Assembly (NCBI GenBank): GCA_019636565.1
Contig: JAHBXG010000013.1
Location: 1-64,000 of the forward strand
Origin: Phycisphaeraceae bacterium
GTDB taxonomy: Bacteria; Planctomycetota; Phycisphaerae; Phycisphaerales; UBA1924
Length of the DNA: 64,000 nucleotides
Direction: 5' to 3'
Every line of letters begins with the position of its first letter. The first letter of the stretch is position 1. This document shows positions 40,510 through 49,080 of this stretch, piece after piece. A program made the translations under genes and the position numbers. The notes beneath the pieces are model-generated. The model saw only the letters and a program-made list of their open reading frames with translations. It was not told the DNA's origin and ran no database searches.

Positions 40510-41340
40510 CTACCGGATCGAGGCGGAGCCGATCAGCGTGGTCAATTGCTTGATCTGCTGCATGGCCGTCTGCATCATGAACGCCGCGGCCTGCTGGAGC
40601 ACCTGGTTCTTCACCAGATTCGAGACCTCGCTGGCGTAGTCCGTGTCCTCGATCTGGCTCTTGGCTCCGCTCACGCCCTCGATTTGCTGCTGGAGCAGCC
40701 GTTCTTCGCTTTCGAGGCTCTTGGCCTTGGCTCCGATCGAGGCGCGCTCGGAACTGTTCTGGCCGATCGCCCCGTCGATGACTTTCTGAGCCTCTTCCAA
40801 ATCGCCGCTGACCATGTTCAGAGCGCCGCCGCTCTTGAGACTGACGAGGCTGAGCGTTTTGGTCACAGCGATCGTCTTGGTTGGGTCTTTGTCATCCTGC
40901 TTCTGCTCGACCGTGGATGTTGCCCCCAATGTCGTTGCGAGCGCGCCGCCGAACACTTTTTGACCATTGAATGTGTAGGTGTTGGACACAAAGTCGATGG
41001 CGTCGACGATGCTGTTCACTTGATCCTGAATAGCCTGGCGCTCCGTATCGCTCATCGCTCCCTTGTTCGCCGCGGTCACGATGTGGCCTTGCAACTCGAG
41101 GAGCAGGTCGCCGATCGCGGCGTTGCCGCCGTCGCGTGCCGCGGCATATTTCTGGTCAAACCGATTGGAGTCAAGTTTCTTGTTCAGGCTCGCCAGGTCG
41201 GCGTTGAAGTGATCAACCGCCATGCTCCCCGCCGGATCGTCGCTGGCGCGGTTGATCCGCTTGCCGGTCGCGATCCGTTCCATGGATTGCTCCACGCTCC
41301 GCGTGTGCAAATGCCAGGCGTTGACCGCCGTGCTCATCAT
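40510..41340 (-). CDS. Flagellin
   Basis: 276 residues, a short flagellin that would build the filament or be a minor filament protein. The D0/D1 N-terminal pattern MERIATGKRINRASDDPAGSMAV and the C-terminal half ERASIGAKAKSLESEERLL...YASEVSNLVKNQVLQQAAAFMMQ are clear; the middle variable domain is nearly absent. Two ATGs in tandem (41340 and 41337) fit. No other flagellar gene is in the window. A sigma-54-like promoter lies about 100 bases upstream. Confidence 0.92.
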   Translation of the reverse strand: MMSTAVNAWHLHTRSVEQSMERIATGKRINRASDDPAGSMAVDHFNADLASLNKKLDSNRFDQKYAAARDGGNAAIGDLLLELQGHIVTAANKGAMSDTERQAIQDQVNSIVDAIDFVSNTYTFNGQKVFGGALATTLGATSTVEQKQDDKDPTKTIAVTKTLSLVSLKSGGALNMVSGDLEEAQKVIDGAIGQNSSERASIGAKAKSLESEERLLQQQIEGVSGAKSQIEDTDYASEVSNLVKNQVLQQAAAFMMQTAMQQIKQLTTLIGSASIR

Positions 41341-41439
41341 CGAACTAGACAGTCCCCGGACCACCTTCGAGGATCGTCAATCCGTCCGGTCGGGATCTGT
41401 GAAGGCTCCGCAAATTGGGGTTACAGAAGTATTTGGACC

Positions 41440-41456
41440 TGCAAGATCTCAACCAA
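41440..41456 (-). promoter_or_regulatory. Putative sigma-54 promoter of the flagellin gene
   Basis: On the minus strand TTGG-TTGAGATC-TTGCA: the GG and GC of the -24/-12 elements are 10 bases apart and TTGCA is a full match, but the CACG of the -24 box is not. Sigma-54 control of flagellins is common in several phyla. Confidence 0.35.
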
Positions 41457-41506
41457 AAGGTCCAAGAACTGTCGTGCGGGTTATCATCGTGTCGGAGGAG
41501 AAATCC

Positions 41507-42529
41507 ATGCGTCCGCTCGCTGCTGCACTGATCATGCTTCTGACTTTCGGAAACTGCCTCGGCGAGGGCGAGAGCTCGCTCGAAATTGAAGCAGCCATCA
41601 CGCAGTTCCGAACAGGCAAAGCGCCGACCGCATCGGAGCTCGCCGCGATCGAAGCCTGCATCACTTCCGCGCTCGCTGCCCATCCGGCCGACGAGCGTGC
41701 TCGCTACGCCAAGGCGCTTTTCGATCGCTTCAAGGGCGAACGCAAGTCGGCAAAGGAGTCGTTGGAGGCGCTCGTCAAGCAATCACCGGCCGTCGCCGAG
41801 TACCACGCAACCTATGGAACACTTTGCTTTGAGGTCATCGGCAGCGCCGGCACGTTCGAGAAAATGGGCCTCGCCTCAACCGGGCGCGCTGAGTACGAGA
41901 AGGCGATCGAGCTGGATTCGACTCTTCTGGAACCGCGCGTCGGGCTCGGACGCTTCTTCCTGATGGCCCCGGGCTACGCGGGCGGCAGCTATCGAAAGGC
42001 CGAAGTTCAGGCCAACGCGCTGATCGCGATTCCCGATGGCACAGGCGAGGTTTATGGACGGTCACTGCTGGCGGATATCTACGCCGACAAGGGCGAGTGG
42101 GCGAAAATGGATGAGCAGTACCAGCTCGCCGAGTCCTGCAAGGGCGCGGGTGCGAATCCGTCGGTCGCAATGCGTGGCCACGCACAGGTGTTGCTCACCA
42201 AGAAGAAAGATCCGGCCGCGGCCCTGGTCGTGATCGAACGCTATCAGGTCGCGGCAGCGCCGGACGACGCGGCTCCTTGGTATCTCGCCGGAGAGGCAAA
42301 GAAGGCGCTCGGTGACGACAACGGCGCGATCGCGGGGTTTGCGAGAGTCGTCGAGATCAATCCCCAAGCGGCAAACAGCCGATTCGCCCTCGCGGAACTC
42401 CTCGAAAAGAACCGGCGATACACCGAGGCAGCGCAGCAATACACGGAATTTGCCGCGAGATGCCCTCAGGATTCCCGGGCAGGCAACGCGGCCGCCGCCG
42501 CGGCACGGTGTGAAGCACGCACCAAATAA
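41507..42529 (+). CDS. Secreted TPR-repeat protein
   Basis: 340 residues. Signal peptide 1-20, then helical repeats with TPR spacing, for instance AEYEKAIELDSTLLEPRVGLGRF, DEQYQLAES and AIAGFARVVEINPQAANSRFALAELLEKN. The ATG at 41507 has GGAGGAG seven bases upstream. TPR proteins scaffold complexes; the partner is unknown. It is divergent from flagellin, 166 bases away. Confidence 0.85.
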   Translation: MRPLAAALIMLLTFGNCLGEGESSLEIEAAITQFRTGKAPTASELAAIEACITSALAAHPADERARYAKALFDRFKGERKSAKESLEALVKQSPAVAEYHATYGTLCFEVIGSAGTFEKMGLASTGRAEYEKAIELDSTLLEPRVGLGRFFLMAPGYAGGSYRKAEVQANALIAIPDGTGEVYGRSLLADIYADKGEWAKMDEQYQLAESCKGAGANPSVAMRGHAQVLLTKKKDPAAALVVIERYQVAAAPDDAAPWYLAGEAKKALGDDNGAIAGFARVVEINPQAANSRFALAELLEKNRRYTEAAQQYTEFAARCPQDSRAGNAAAAAARCEARTK

Positions 42530-42530
42530 A

Positions 42531-42556
42531 GAACCCCGGCAGAACGGCCGGGGTTG
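42531..42556 (-). terminator. Terminator between convergent TPR and PEP-CTERM-like genes
   Basis: AACCCCGGC-CGTTCTG-CCGGGGTT-like stem read on the minus strand, followed by CTTTATTTG. It begins right after the TPR stop and ~25 bases after the 42580 gene; the T-rich side favours the minus-strand gene, but it may work both ways. Confidence 0.7.
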
Positions 42557-42579
42557 ACGGAAGCGTGTGCAGAATCGCT

Positions 42580-43203
42580 TCACGGCCTTCGACGGCGCAT
42601 TATCGAGAGCCCGGCAACCCCCGCAAGTGCCAGAGAGCCCGGTGCGGGAACGGCCTCGAGCGAGATATCGTCGATGGCGTAGTCGTTGCCGCTGAAGACC
42701 TGGTTGGTGTCCCAGATTTCAATGCTCAGGCTGGTGTTGTTGCCGCTGTTGAACGAAACGCTGCGCTGTTCCCATGTTGCCGCGTTGTTCGGAGCCGAGA
42801 AGATCGGCGAGATGGTCACGCCGTTCACGCGGAACTCGAGCGAAGCCGGCGCGAGCTGAATCAGCGTTGCGAACCAGCCCGAAAGGTTGTAATCGGTGTT
42901 TGCGGTGACGGTCACGGTCTGCGCCCAGGCCGGGCCAAGACCCTGATCGGTTCCGTTCACAATCATGTACCAGCCCCGCTCGTCACCGTACGTGTGGTCA
43001 TAAAAGTCCTGCCAACTTCCGTGCAGCGTGTCGTAACTCACGATGTTCCAGGTCGCGGGTGGATACATCGTGTTGTCGAAGGCGTACGTCGATGTCGATG
43101 GACCCAGCAGCCCGGTCTGAAAACCGCCGTTTACAACCTGATTGGCCGACGCAATGCCGCAGCAAGAAGCCGCAGCAACAAGTACACAAATCGTGTTTTT
43201 CAT
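42580..43203 (-). CDS. Secreted PEP-CTERM-like protein with carbohydrate-binding-like body
   Basis: 207 residues. Signal peptide 1-20, NGGFQTG (a start typical of DUF642/CBM-like beta-sandwich proteins), a jelly-roll body with Trp/Tyr-rich strands, NDYAIDDISLEAVPAPGS and a hydrophobic / MRRRR tail. The ATG at 43203 has AGGAGA upstream. The DDI-L motif before the sorting signal is common in exosortase substrates. It may bind glycans; this is inferred from the fold only. Confidence 0.85.
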   Translation of the reverse strand: MKNTICVLVAAASCCGIASANQVVNGGFQTGLLGPSTSTYAFDNTMYPPATWNIVSYDTLHGSWQDFYDHTYGDERGWYMIVNGTDQGLGPAWAQTVTVTANTDYNLSGWFATLIQLAPASLEFRVNGVTISPIFSAPNNAATWEQRSVSFNSGNNTSLSIEIWDTNQVFSGNDYAIDDISLEAVPAPGSLALAGVAGLSIMRRRRP

Positions 43204-43315
43204 AGCTCTCTCCTACTCCCTTGGTCGCTTTCGCAACGCGATTACCTTTACGTGCGGGACGGCCCGCCGGCTATCCAAATAGCGTCACTTGAGAACGCAA
43301 TGTGCGATGATTCGT

Positions 43316-44029
43316 TCACCGAGCTGCATTCTCGGACGACCGACGGCGACGAGCCGCAAGAACGCCTCCCACGCCGGCTAGTGCAAGGCTTCCCGGACCG
43401 GGAACGATTTGGTCCTGCACTTCGCGATTCGAGAGTGCGAAGAGACCGCCCATCATCGGGCCGGTGCCGTCGAGCGAGGAAAGCCATGTGTTGGCTAGAG
43501 CCTGCTCCGTGGCGGCGCCCTGGATGCGGAAGAGACCCGTATTCACATCCAATCCGTTATCGAGATTCTCGTAAACAATCTCCCAGACCGACATCTGGAA
43601 AGCACCAAAGTCCGAGTTGCTTGCCAGCCCGGAGCGATAGCGTCCAAACAACTCCGAAAGCATGGAGGCCTTCGCATTTCCCATCGGGAGATTGAAATTG
43701 ATATCCGGTGTCGGCGCGTCGGGGGTGGGAGTCACGTCGTAGGTGTATGTGCCGCCGAACGCGACGTATTGGGTCACTTCGATACAGAAGGTGCTGAAGT
43801 TCCCCTGCAGCCCGGCATAGGAGCCGGGAGTCACGTTATCGCGAGTCCAGTTCATGCTGCCGGCGAGGGTGCCTGCCCACGTCGATCCGTAATCGGTCGA
43901 GAACTGGCAAGAAACACCGGGTGAAATGCTGTCGAACGTGGCGCGGACGGTATCGGCCGCGAAGACGCTCGTGCCGGAAACAGCCATCGCGACTCCGGAA
44001 ATGAGCAGGTTCTGAATGCGAATCTTCAT
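43316..44029 (-). CDS. Secreted PEP-CTERM-like protein, paralogue of the 44352 gene
   Basis: 237 residues. Signal peptide 1-24, the block GNFSTFCIEVTQYV, TYTYDVTP, KASMLSELFGRYRSGL, FGAFQMSVWEIVYE, then VPGPGSLALAG / hydrophobic / ARRRR. The 44352-45026 product shares all of these blocks, so this is a tandem duplication. The ATG at 44029 has GGGAG six bases upstream. The FCIE...SELYGR...AFQ.AIW.F.Y pattern defines a family of exported proteins often found with PEP-CTERM tails; its function is unknown. Confidence 0.85.
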   Translation of the reverse strand: MKIRIQNLLISGVAMAVSGTSVFAADTVRATFDSISPGVSCQFSTDYGSTWAGTLAGSMNWTRDNVTPGSYAGLQGNFSTFCIEVTQYVAFGGTYTYDVTPTPDAPTPDINFNLPMGNAKASMLSELFGRYRSGLASNSDFGAFQMSVWEIVYENLDNGLDVNTGLFRIQGAATEQALANTWLSSLDGTGPMMGGLFALSNREVQDQIVPGPGSLALAGVGGVLAARRRRSSENAAR

Positions 44030-44351
44030 GTCTCTCCCTTTTGCGGTCTGGCGAGCGCAGCAAATTGGCGGCGCGGCCATCCGGAGAAACATGGCCCCGA
44101 AAGGGCGTGAGTGCGACTGATCGAGTGCTATGACTGTTCAAACCCAGTTGGCGCAAACAAGTGTGACATCTGCGCCGAGTGCTTATCGGAGGCGGCGGGT
44201 TTCGCCGGAGTCCTCTCTCGGTGGCTTGAATGCCCCCGCAAAAACGAAAGAAAAGAGCCCGGCGTTTGCCGGGCTCTTCTCGGGGTCGTGTGCGGATCGC
44301 GACGCTTACGGATTTGGCCGATCGGCCATCGCGACCCGACTTGTTTCTTGA
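44030..44351. other. Intergenic region; terminator only
   Basis: 322 bases between two paralogous minus-strand genes. It holds the terminator of the upstream gene (44252-44280) and presumably the promoter of the 43316-44029 gene. An open plus-strand frame with two CxxC pairs crosses it but runs through the terminator (see rejected items). Confidence 0.6.
44252..44280 (-). terminator. Terminator after the 44352-45026 gene
   Basis: Minus strand: AAGAGCCCGGC-AAAC-GCCGGGCTCTT followed by TTCTTTCGTTTTTG, about 70 bases beyond the stop codon. Confidence 0.9.
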
Positions 44352-45026
44352 TTAGCGGCGGCGACGGGTCGCGACCAGTCCACCAAGGCCGATCAGGGCA
44401 AGGCTGCCCGGGGCGGGGGTGAAGATCTGATCCTGCCAGTCATCGCTCGACAGCGCGCCGAGGCCCGCCATGCGCGGCCCCGATCCGTCGACAGCTGCGA
44501 TCCAAGCGTCAGCCAAGGCCATCGCGGCACCGAAGCCCGAAGCCTGGAAAACGCCAGCGCCCACGCCTCCACCGCCGTCGTACACGAAGTCCCAGATCGC
44601 CAGCTGGAACGCGGCGTACTGGTCGTTCGTCGACAGGCCCGCGAAGAAGCGGCCGTACAACTCAGAGATCTGGTCTGCCTTCGCTGCACCCATCGGGGTC
44701 CCGTACAGGATGTTGACGGGAAGCGGGGCGTTGGCGACGGTATTCACGTCGTACGTGTAGTTGTTCCCCGGGAAGATGTCCTGGTGAACTTCGATGCAGA
44801 ACGTGGCGAACGTGCCGGTCAGACCGGAGTACGTTCCGCCGGTGCGCTGCCAATTGAACTGGCCGGCCTTCACCGGGCCCATGAACGATCCACCGCTGTT
44901 GAGCGAAACCGATCCCCAAACGCCAGGGTTGGTGTCGATGTACGTGGCTTCAACAGTGAACGCGGCGGACGCCAGCGAACAAACGCTGGCAAGTCCTGCA
45001 AAAGCTGCAATCGTCGAAATCTTCAT
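44352..45026 (-). CDS. Secreted PEP-CTERM-like protein
   Basis: 224 residues. Signal peptide 1-21, TFATFCIEVHQDI, NYTYDVNTVANAP, AKADQISELYGRFFAGL, YAAFQLAIWDFVYD, and the tail TPAPGSLALIG / hydrophobic / TRRRR. It is the paralogue of the 43316 gene and has its own terminator. The ATG at 45026 has a perfect AGGAGGGG upstream. The long leader upstream can fold (45177-45240). Confidence 0.86.
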   Translation of the reverse strand: MKISTIAAFAGLASVCSLASAAFTVEATYIDTNPGVWGSVSLNSGGSFMGPVKAGQFNWQRTGGTYSGLTGTFATFCIEVHQDIFPGNNYTYDVNTVANAPLPVNILYGTPMGAAKADQISELYGRFFAGLSTNDQYAAFQLAIWDFVYDGGGGVGAGVFQASGFGAAMALADAWIAAVDGSGPRMAGLGALSSDDWQDQIFTPAPGSLALIGLGGLVATRRRR

Positions 45027-45679
45027 ATCCCCTCCTACGGGCCCAACGAGTTTCTCTCTCTCTTCACCGGTCGCCACACCCAATGCGTGGCCGCTTCCCT
45101 CCCGGAAATCTTCGCCTTCGTGTGCCTTTGACACAACATCGACGAAGAGAGGCGAACGGAATCGCCCCGCTTTTCCTTGAGAGAGATCACCGCCAAACTG
45201 AGTGGTTGCTGCCCCGGAAAGCAGCGGATGTCTCTCTCAACTCTCCCAACCTCCGCATACTAAGCGGAGTCAGATGTCGCGCCAAGTAGAATTTCTTGCT
45301 TCGGGGCTAGGTTTTGTTGGCATTTTGAAAAACTGTGGTCCGAGAGGCACGCCTTGCAAAGTACAAACATTGCTCAAATGCCTGTAATCTATGGATTTAG
45401 GCGCGAGAGATCGAATCGGGATGCCTGTCCGGAACGTCCGCAAAAATCTTGAATCTGCCCGAATTCGAGGTTTCGAAGCCGAGTGTTATAGGACGCAATC
45501 AACGCGTGAGCCCCCGAACTTTACCGTGTTTCGAGTATCAAGCAGCGGTTCGGAGCGAAGCGCGTCGCGATCGGGCGCGAGCGCGATTGAGATCAGTTGC
45601 ACTTCCGAAGTTGGAATGATTCTGCCGCGAACCGCCCGCCGCGCGGGTGGCGCGCCGCTCGCTACCATGCGAGCAAACC
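45027..45679. other. 653-base intergenic region, partly structured, no gene seen
   Basis: It lies between the divergent PEP-CTERM-like gene and nuoG. Bases 45177-45240 form a strong stem-loop (listed separately). Bases ~45260-45500 are visibly less GC-rich than the rest of the window and carry no plausible coding frame; promoters for both genes are expected here. Confidence 0.5.
45177..45240. other. 64-base branched stem-loop, possible leader RNA element
   Basis: TTGAGAGAGA (45177-45186) pairs perfectly with TCTCTCTCAA (45231-45240). The pairing can continue inward as CCGC/GCGG, enclosing AAC...GTT and GCTGC...GCAGC hairpins, a three-way junction. It fits no riboswitch class I can name. On the minus strand it would be 150 bases upstream of the 44352-45026 gene. 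Confidence 0.5.
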
Positions 45680-47443
45680 ATGCCCACCATCACCATCAAC
45701 GGGAAGAAGTGCGACTTCGCGCCCGGCCAAACCATCCTGCAAGTCGCCAACGCGCACGGCGTCAACATCCCGCAGTACTGCTATCACGATGGGCTTTCCA
45801 TCGTGGCCAGTTGCCGCATCTGCCTGGGTGAGATCTGGTCGCCGGATGCGAAATCCGGTCAATTGACCGCACAGATGGGCGGCAAGCTCCAGCCCACCTG
45901 CCAGACCCCCGCGACCGACGGCGCTGTCGTCTACACGGATAGCCCCAAGAGCGTGGCGAATCAGAAAGCAGTCATGGAGTACCTGCTTATCAATCACCCC
46001 CTCGATTGCCCGGTGTGCGATCAGGCGGGCGAGTGCTTTCTGCAGGATTACTCCTATGAGTATGGGCGGGGCGTCTCGCGGTTTGAAGAACAGAAGGTCA
46101 AGCAGCCCAAGAAGGATCTCGGCCCGCATGTCTATCTCTACAGCGATCGGTGCATCATGTGCACGCGTTGCGTGCGGTTTACGCGTGAGGTGACGGGCAC
46201 GGCCGAACTGAGCGTCCAGGGCCGCGGCAACAAGGAAGAGATCGATCTCTTTCCCGGTATCGCACTCGAGAACGAACTCGCGAGCAACGTCATCGATCTA
46301 TGCCCGGTCGGAGCGCTGCTGGACAAGGATTTTCTCTTTGCGCAGCGGGTCTGGTTCCTGCGGAGTGCGCCCAGCATCGACGGCATCACGGCCAGCGGCG
46401 ACAACATCAACATCGAGCACAACGAGGGCAAGATCTACCGCATCAAGCCCCGCGAGAACATGGCGATCAACAAGTGGTGGATCACCGATGAGGTCCGCTA
46501 CGGGTGGAAGTTTGTCCACAGCGAGAAGCGGCTGCGTACCCCCCTGCGTCGCCAGTTTGGCACTCTGGTCGAGAGCGATTACACCCGCGCTTACGAAGTG
46601 GCGGTTGATGGCCTCAAGAAAGCGGTCGAGGGCGGCAAGCGGCTGGCCGTGCTCATCAGCCCCATGCTTTCGTGCGAAGACGCGTACCTGCTCGCGCGGC
46701 TGGCCCGCTTGATCGACCCCAAGGCCGTGCTGGGTGTGGGGCCCGTGCCGCGCAAGGGCGAGGACAAGGTCTATCCGATCGGGGCGAAAGCCGGAGACAA
46801 GAACGCGTTCGTGATTTCCGCCGAGAAGGCGCCAAACGCCCGTGGCGTCCGGCGTGTGCTCGGCGCACTCGGTGCCGGCGTGCTCGAATTCGCCGACTTT
46901 CTGAGGGTGCTGGGCCAAGGCAGTGGACGGAGCGATGCCGGCGCTGTCATCATCACTGGCAACTACCCGAGTGACTGGATCACTCCCGATCTCGAATCCT
47001 CGCTCTCCGGCAAGTTCACGGTGCTGATCGATACTCTGCACACGTCGCTGGTTGATTCGTGCGATGTGCTCATCCCGGGCGCGACGTGGGCGGAAAAGTC
47101 CGGCACGTTTGAGAACTGGCAGAATGTGCTTCAGGCGTTCGAGCAGGCGATCCCGGTCATCGAACTGGCCAAGACCGAAGCGCAGATCGCGCTGGATCTC
47201 GAGGCTGAGTTCAATCGTGTGCCGCTGGAAGTGCGAGACCTTGAGACGGTCATCGTGAACACGACCCCGGGGCAAGTGGCCGCGGGCGTGACGATCGCGC
47301 CGCCCCGTGCCCGCGCATTCAACGCGGCGGACACGCGCACGGAAATGGTGAAGAAGTACCCCGCGCTCGCGGCATTCGCGGAAGTGCGGTCACCGGTCGC
47401 CTCGGCACCGACCCGATCCGACATGCAGATCGTGGAGTTGTAA
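45680..47443 (+). CDS. nuoG: NADH-quinone oxidoreductase subunit G (short form)
   Basis: 587 residues. The iron-sulfur part of the complex I peripheral arm: an N-terminal [2Fe-2S] domain (CYHDGLSIVASCRICLGEI ... CQTP), the His-Cys [4Fe-4S] site HPLDCPVCDQAGEC, and a [4Fe-4S] site in DRCIMCTRCVRFTRE with a distal VIDLCPVGAL. The molybdopterin-oxidoreductase-like remainder is short (E. coli NuoG has ~908 residues). The ATG at 45680 gives the right N-terminus. No other nuo gene is adjacent, so the operon is split or this copy serves another hydrogenase/NADH complex. A tiny membrane protein follows after 7 bases. Confidence 0.93.
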   Translation: MPTITINGKKCDFAPGQTILQVANAHGVNIPQYCYHDGLSIVASCRICLGEIWSPDAKSGQLTAQMGGKLQPTCQTPATDGAVVYTDSPKSVANQKAVMEYLLINHPLDCPVCDQAGECFLQDYSYEYGRGVSRFEEQKVKQPKKDLGPHVYLYSDRCIMCTRCVRFTREVTGTAELSVQGRGNKEEIDLFPGIALENELASNVIDLCPVGALLDKDFLFAQRVWFLRSAPSIDGITASGDNINIEHNEGKIYRIKPRENMAINKWWITDEVRYGWKFVHSEKRLRTPLRRQFGTLVESDYTRAYEVAVDGLKKAVEGGKRLAVLISPMLSCEDAYLLARLARLIDPKAVLGVGPVPRKGEDKVYPIGAKAGDKNAFVISAEKAPNARGVRRVLGALGAGVLEFADFLRVLGQGSGRSDAGAVIITGNYPSDWITPDLESSLSGKFTVLIDTLHTSLVDSCDVLIPGATWAEKSGTFENWQNVLQAFEQAIPVIELAKTEAQIALDLEAEFNRVPLEVRDLETVIVNTTPGQVAAGVTIAPPRARAFNAADTRTEMVKKYPALAAFAEVRSPVASAPTRSDMQIVEL

Positions 47444-47450
47444 GGTCAAG

Positions 47451-47615
47451 ATGACGGCGATGTGGGTCATCATGATCGGAACCGCGATCCTTGGACCGCC
47501 GTTTGTGCTGTGGTGGTGGAAGTTCGCCGACCGCTGGGCCGATGCGGAGCACAAGCGATTCAAGCCGAAGAGCGAAGCCCCGGTCGAGCGTGTCGTGATG
47601 CGAAAGAAGGATTGA
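47451..47615 (+). CDS. Small membrane protein, 54 residues, unknown
   Basis: A short open frame with ATG at 47451, seven bases after the nuoG stop, with AAGG just upstream. It has one hydrophobic helix (MWVIMIGTAILGPPFVLWWW, residues 4-23), then a positively charged, soluble tail (HKRFKPKSEAPVERVVMRKKD). The topology and the close linkage suggest a co-translated small accessory subunit. No family is recognised. Confidence 0.6.
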   Translation: MTAMWVIMIGTAILGPPFVLWWWKFADRWADAEHKRFKPKSEAPVERVVMRKKD

Positions 47616-47676
47616 AACGGGCGACTCGCCGGCCGGCCCACACGGTGAGGCAACCCGATCGCGCGTAGCCTTTGGC

Positions 47677-48540
47677 TTGACTGCGAGCGTCCGCTACAAA
47701 CTCACAATCGCCTACGACGGCACCGACTTCTGCGGCTGGCAGAAGCAGGAGCCGACACTCGAGCATTCCGAGAAAACCGGGTCGACCAAATTGATCGATC
47801 CGACCCTGACGCCCGGAACCGAAGGCCGGGTCGCGCTGCGGACGGTGCAGGGCGTGGTCGAGCGAGCGGTACGCGAGATCGTGCGCGAGATGGTCGAGTT
47901 GCGCGGGGCCAGCCGAACCGACAGCGGCGTGCACGCACGCGGTCAGGTCGCGGCGTTTACCTGCGCGGGCGAAGAAAGCGGGCCGACGGGGTGGCCGGTT
48001 TCACGTGGGCCCGAGGCGTTGGTGCGGGCGCTGAACGGAAAACTGCCCGACGACGTGGTGGTCAAGGGCGCCGAGATCGTTGACAGCGAGTTCGACCCGA
48101 TCAGCGATTGCACGAGCAAGGGGTACTCCTATTCGATCCACAACGCGCGGACGCGGGAACTGTTTGATCGCAAGTTTGTGCATCATGTATGGGACTTGCT
48201 GGATGTGGAAGCGATGCAGCGAGCGGCGACGGTGCTGGTGGGGGAGCACGATTTCGCGGGGTTTGCCGCGGCGGGGCACGGGAGGCAGACGACAGTTCGC
48301 ACGATTCACCGGCTGGATGTGACGAAGGTGCGCGAGGATCGGGTGCGGATCGATGTCGAGGGGAACGGTTTTTTGTGGAACATGGTGCGGATCATCTCGG
48401 GGACGCTGATCGAGGTCGGGCGGGGGATGAAGCGGGCGGAGGACATGCCGGCGATTTTGGAATCGAAGGATCGATCGAGGGCTGGGCCGACGCTGCCGCC
48501 GACGGGGTTGTGCTTGGAGTGGATCAGGTACGGAAGTTGA
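47677..48540 (+). CDS. truA: tRNA pseudouridine synthase A
   Basis: 287 residues. TruA makes pseudouridine at positions 38-40 of tRNA anticodon arms. The start YKLTIAYDGTDFCGWQKQ, the catalytic Asp82 in RGASRTDSGVHARGQ, and GNGFLWNMVRIISGTLIEVG near the end are conserved. About 25 residues (roughly 25-53) are inserted between GWQKQ and RTVQG compared with usual TruA. The start codon TTG at 47677 is the only fitting one; an RBS is not obvious. Confidence 0.94.
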   Translation: MTASVRYKLTIAYDGTDFCGWQKQEPTLEHSEKTGSTKLIDPTLTPGTEGRVALRTVQGVVERAVREIVREMVELRGASRTDSGVHARGQVAAFTCAGEESGPTGWPVSRGPEALVRALNGKLPDDVVVKGAEIVDSEFDPISDCTSKGYSYSIHNARTRELFDRKFVHHVWDLLDVEAMQRAATVLVGEHDFAGFAAAGHGRQTTVRTIHRLDVTKVREDRVRIDVEGNGFLWNMVRIISGTLIEVGRGMKRAEDMPAILESKDRSRAGPTLPPTGLCLEWIRYGS

Positions 48541-48543
48541 GCC

Positions 48544-49068
48544 GTGGGCAGGCACAAAATTCGAAAAGCTGTGATCGCTGCGGCCGGAGTGACCTTCGGT
48601 CTGTCGTTACTCGCGTATCCGATCTCTTGGCAATGGTCGATTGGATACGTGACGAGCACCGCAACCCAAGCGCACGCGGCACAGCTTGTTCCCGGAGCCG
48701 TTGTCCTTCAGCGAGTCGGGGAATTTGAACGCGACGAACGCATGGCCGGCTCCAGCTTCGATCACCGCAGTTCTATTTCGCTCTTTGGCGGATTCGCCCG
48801 GACGTATTTCCTGCCAAGGCTGACCCGTATCAACGCTCTCACAGAAGTCACTATTCCATTTTGGGTTGTTTCAGGGACTGCCGGTCTCGTTCTGCTGTTC
48901 GCGATCTCCCCCTGGCTCACGATTCCCGAAGGGCACTGTCAGTCATGCGGCTACAACATGCGCCAATTGACCTCAACGGTTTGCCCGGAATGCGGTGAAC
49001 CGATCGCCTCACGCACCGCACAGACGGCGACTCAGCCGTCTGAAACTGATTCCTCGCGGTCAACCTGA
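48544..49068 (+). CDS. Membrane protein with C-terminal zinc ribbon (CQSCGYNM...CPECG)
   Basis: 174 residues from a GTG 3 bases after truA. Two hydrophobic helices (residues ~10-30 and ~104-125) flank an exported loop; the C-terminal GHCQSCGYNMRQLTSTVCPECG is a zinc ribbon that would face the cytoplasm. The ribbon is the same type as in the 18238-18987 protein. Function unknown. Confidence 0.75.
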   Translation: MGRHKIRKAVIAAAGVTFGLSLLAYPISWQWSIGYVTSTATQAHAAQLVPGAVVLQRVGEFERDERMAGSSFDHRSSISLFGGFARTYFLPRLTRINALTEVTIPFWVVSGTAGLVLLFAISPWLTIPEGHCQSCGYNMRQLTSTVCPECGEPIASRTAQTATQPSETDSSRST

Positions 49069-49080
49069 TACGATTCCTCC

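Noticed and set aside
44111..44422. A plus-strand open frame with two CxxC pairs (CYDC, CDIC), zinc-ribbon-like
   Set aside because: It runs through the terminator of the neighbouring gene and into its coding region, and has no Shine-Dalgarno; likely chance, though a short ribbon remnant cannot be fully excluded.
45391..45831. A plus-strand open frame upstream of nuoG
   Set aside because: It overlaps nuoG in another frame, with a His/Arg-rich shadow translation and no signal of selection.
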